The notes below the pieces were generated by a model. That model searched no databases and was not told the origin of the DNA. It was given only the letters and a program-made list of their open reading frames with translations. A DNA stretch of 6,041 nt from CAYWNK01 sp047639615 (GTDB lineage: Bacteria; Planctomycetota; UBA1135; GCA-002686595). The stretch lies in NCBI GenBank assembly GCA_047639615.1, contig JBLIOL010000322.1:1-6041 (forward strand), in the 5' to 3' direction. Positions 5,646-6,041 of the stretch are shown here, in pieces (position 1 is the stretch's first letter; every line of letters begins with the position of its first letter). Both the position numbers and the translations under genes were made by a program.

Positions 5646-6041
5646 GAAGGCTTCTCCTCGTTCTCGCGGCTCTCAGATTCGCCCGCAAGCATCTGGCGCA
5701 ATAGCTCCAGGGCATCCGGGGCTTCGATCTCTAGTTGGCGGATGACCGTCACGCTGGGCGCCAGGCTCTGGCGCAGTTGCTCGAGCCGGTCTGCGCGCAC
5801 AGACTCCGCACCACGAGCGCTCACCACCGACGGCCGCCCGGGTCGTCGCTCGATCGCGCCCTCCTTCTCAAGCAGGCTGAAGGCCTTGCTGACCGTCATG
5901 GGGTTGACCCCCAACTGGGCTGAGAGTTGGCGAGTGGAAGGCAGCTCATCCCCCGGCCTCAGCATGCCGCTAGCCACATGGAACCTGATCTGATCCATCA
6001 CCTGCCGGTACAGGGGAATGCCGCTGTGGGGATCTGTGATG
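5642..6041 (-). CDS. GntR-family transcriptional regulator, YtrA subfamily (N-terminus beyond right edge)
   Basis: The frame is open from the right edge to the TGA at 5644-5642, giving 132 visible residues. The visible part begins I-T-D-P-H-S-G-I-P-L-Y-R-Q-V-M-D-Q-I, the usual start of YtrA-type GntR proteins, so only a few residues are missing. An internal GTG at 6001 would cut off this conserved piece and is not the start. The winged helix-turn-helix follows: L-R-P-G-D-E-L-P-S-T-R-Q-L-S, then the recognition region L-G-V-N-P-M-T-V-S-K-A-F, and the wing E-G-A-I-E-R-R-P-G-R-P. A short, charged, helical C-terminal part (about 55 residues) replaces the large ligand domains of other GntR classes. 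YtrA proteins dimerise, repress their own operon and are relieved by envelope stress or an unknown ligand. The stop overlaps the ATPase start as ATGA. The operator is outside the window. Confidence 0.92.
   Translation of the reverse strand, partial: ITDPHSGIPLYRQVMDQIRFHVASGMLRPGDELPSTRQLSAQLGVNPMTVSKAFSLLEKEGAIERRPGRPSVVSARGAESVRADRLEQLRQSLAPSVTVIRQLEIEAPDALELLRQMLAGESESRENEEKPS
5654..5659 (-). promoter_or_regulatory. Ribosome binding site of the ABC ATPase gene
   Basis: GAGGAG on the minus strand lies eight bases before the ATG at 5645, inside the last codons of the GntR gene. It is the strongest Shine-Dalgarno sequence in the window and settles the ATPase start. The permease by contrast has only a weak G-G-G-A-like sequence and probably depends on coupling. 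Confidence 0.7.

Overview
The window is about 6 kb of GC-rich bacterial DNA, roughly 60% or more by eye. It holds six protein genes, two of them cut by the window edges. No rRNA, tRNA, CRISPR array or transposase gene is visible. A YtrA-type GntR regulator, a secreted PQQ-propeller protein opening with W-P-Q-F-R-G-P-G-G, a secreted DUF4177 protein and a large multi-domain serine hydrolase are together typical of environmental, often uncultured lineages such as Planctomycetota, Acidobacteriota or Verrucomicrobiota. That placement is an inference; no marker gene is present to confirm it.

Layout from left to right. Positions 1-213 (minus strand) carry the first 71 codons of an exported PQQ-like beta-propeller protein that runs off the left edge. 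A divergent intergenic region (214-406) contains a GC-rich tandem repeat block (286-382). Positions 407-781 (plus) encode a small exported DUF4177 protein. The gap between that gene and the convergent next gene is almost entirely one long imperfect inverted repeat (779-852). Positions 854-3250 (minus) encode a 798-residue exported serine hydrolase of the beta-lactamase/penicillin-binding fold, with long C-terminal additions. After an 89-bp gap come three tightly coupled minus-strand genes: a 473-residue, about 12-TM ABC permease (3340-4761), its 294-residue ATPase (4761-5645) and the GntR/YtrA-type repressor (5642 to the right edge).

The right-hand genes read as one operon transcribed leftward: regulator, ATPase, permease, then probably the serine hydrolase. 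The regulator and ATPase overlap as ATGA and the ATPase and permease as TGATG, so these three are almost certainly co-translated. In the known ytr-type arrangement the GntR protein represses its own operon and a stress or ligand, often a cell-envelope antibiotic, releases it. Export by the ABC pair plus a periplasmic serine hydrolase would fit a peptide or envelope-related detoxification or remodelling module, but the substrate cannot be read from the sequence. The operon promoter and GntR operator lie beyond the right edge.

The least ordinary features are the long symmetric hairpin between the convergent genes (REP/MITE-like), the tandem repeats upstream of the DUF4177 gene, the hydrolase-plus-LolA-like domain architecture, and the apparently duplicated (6+6 TM) permease.
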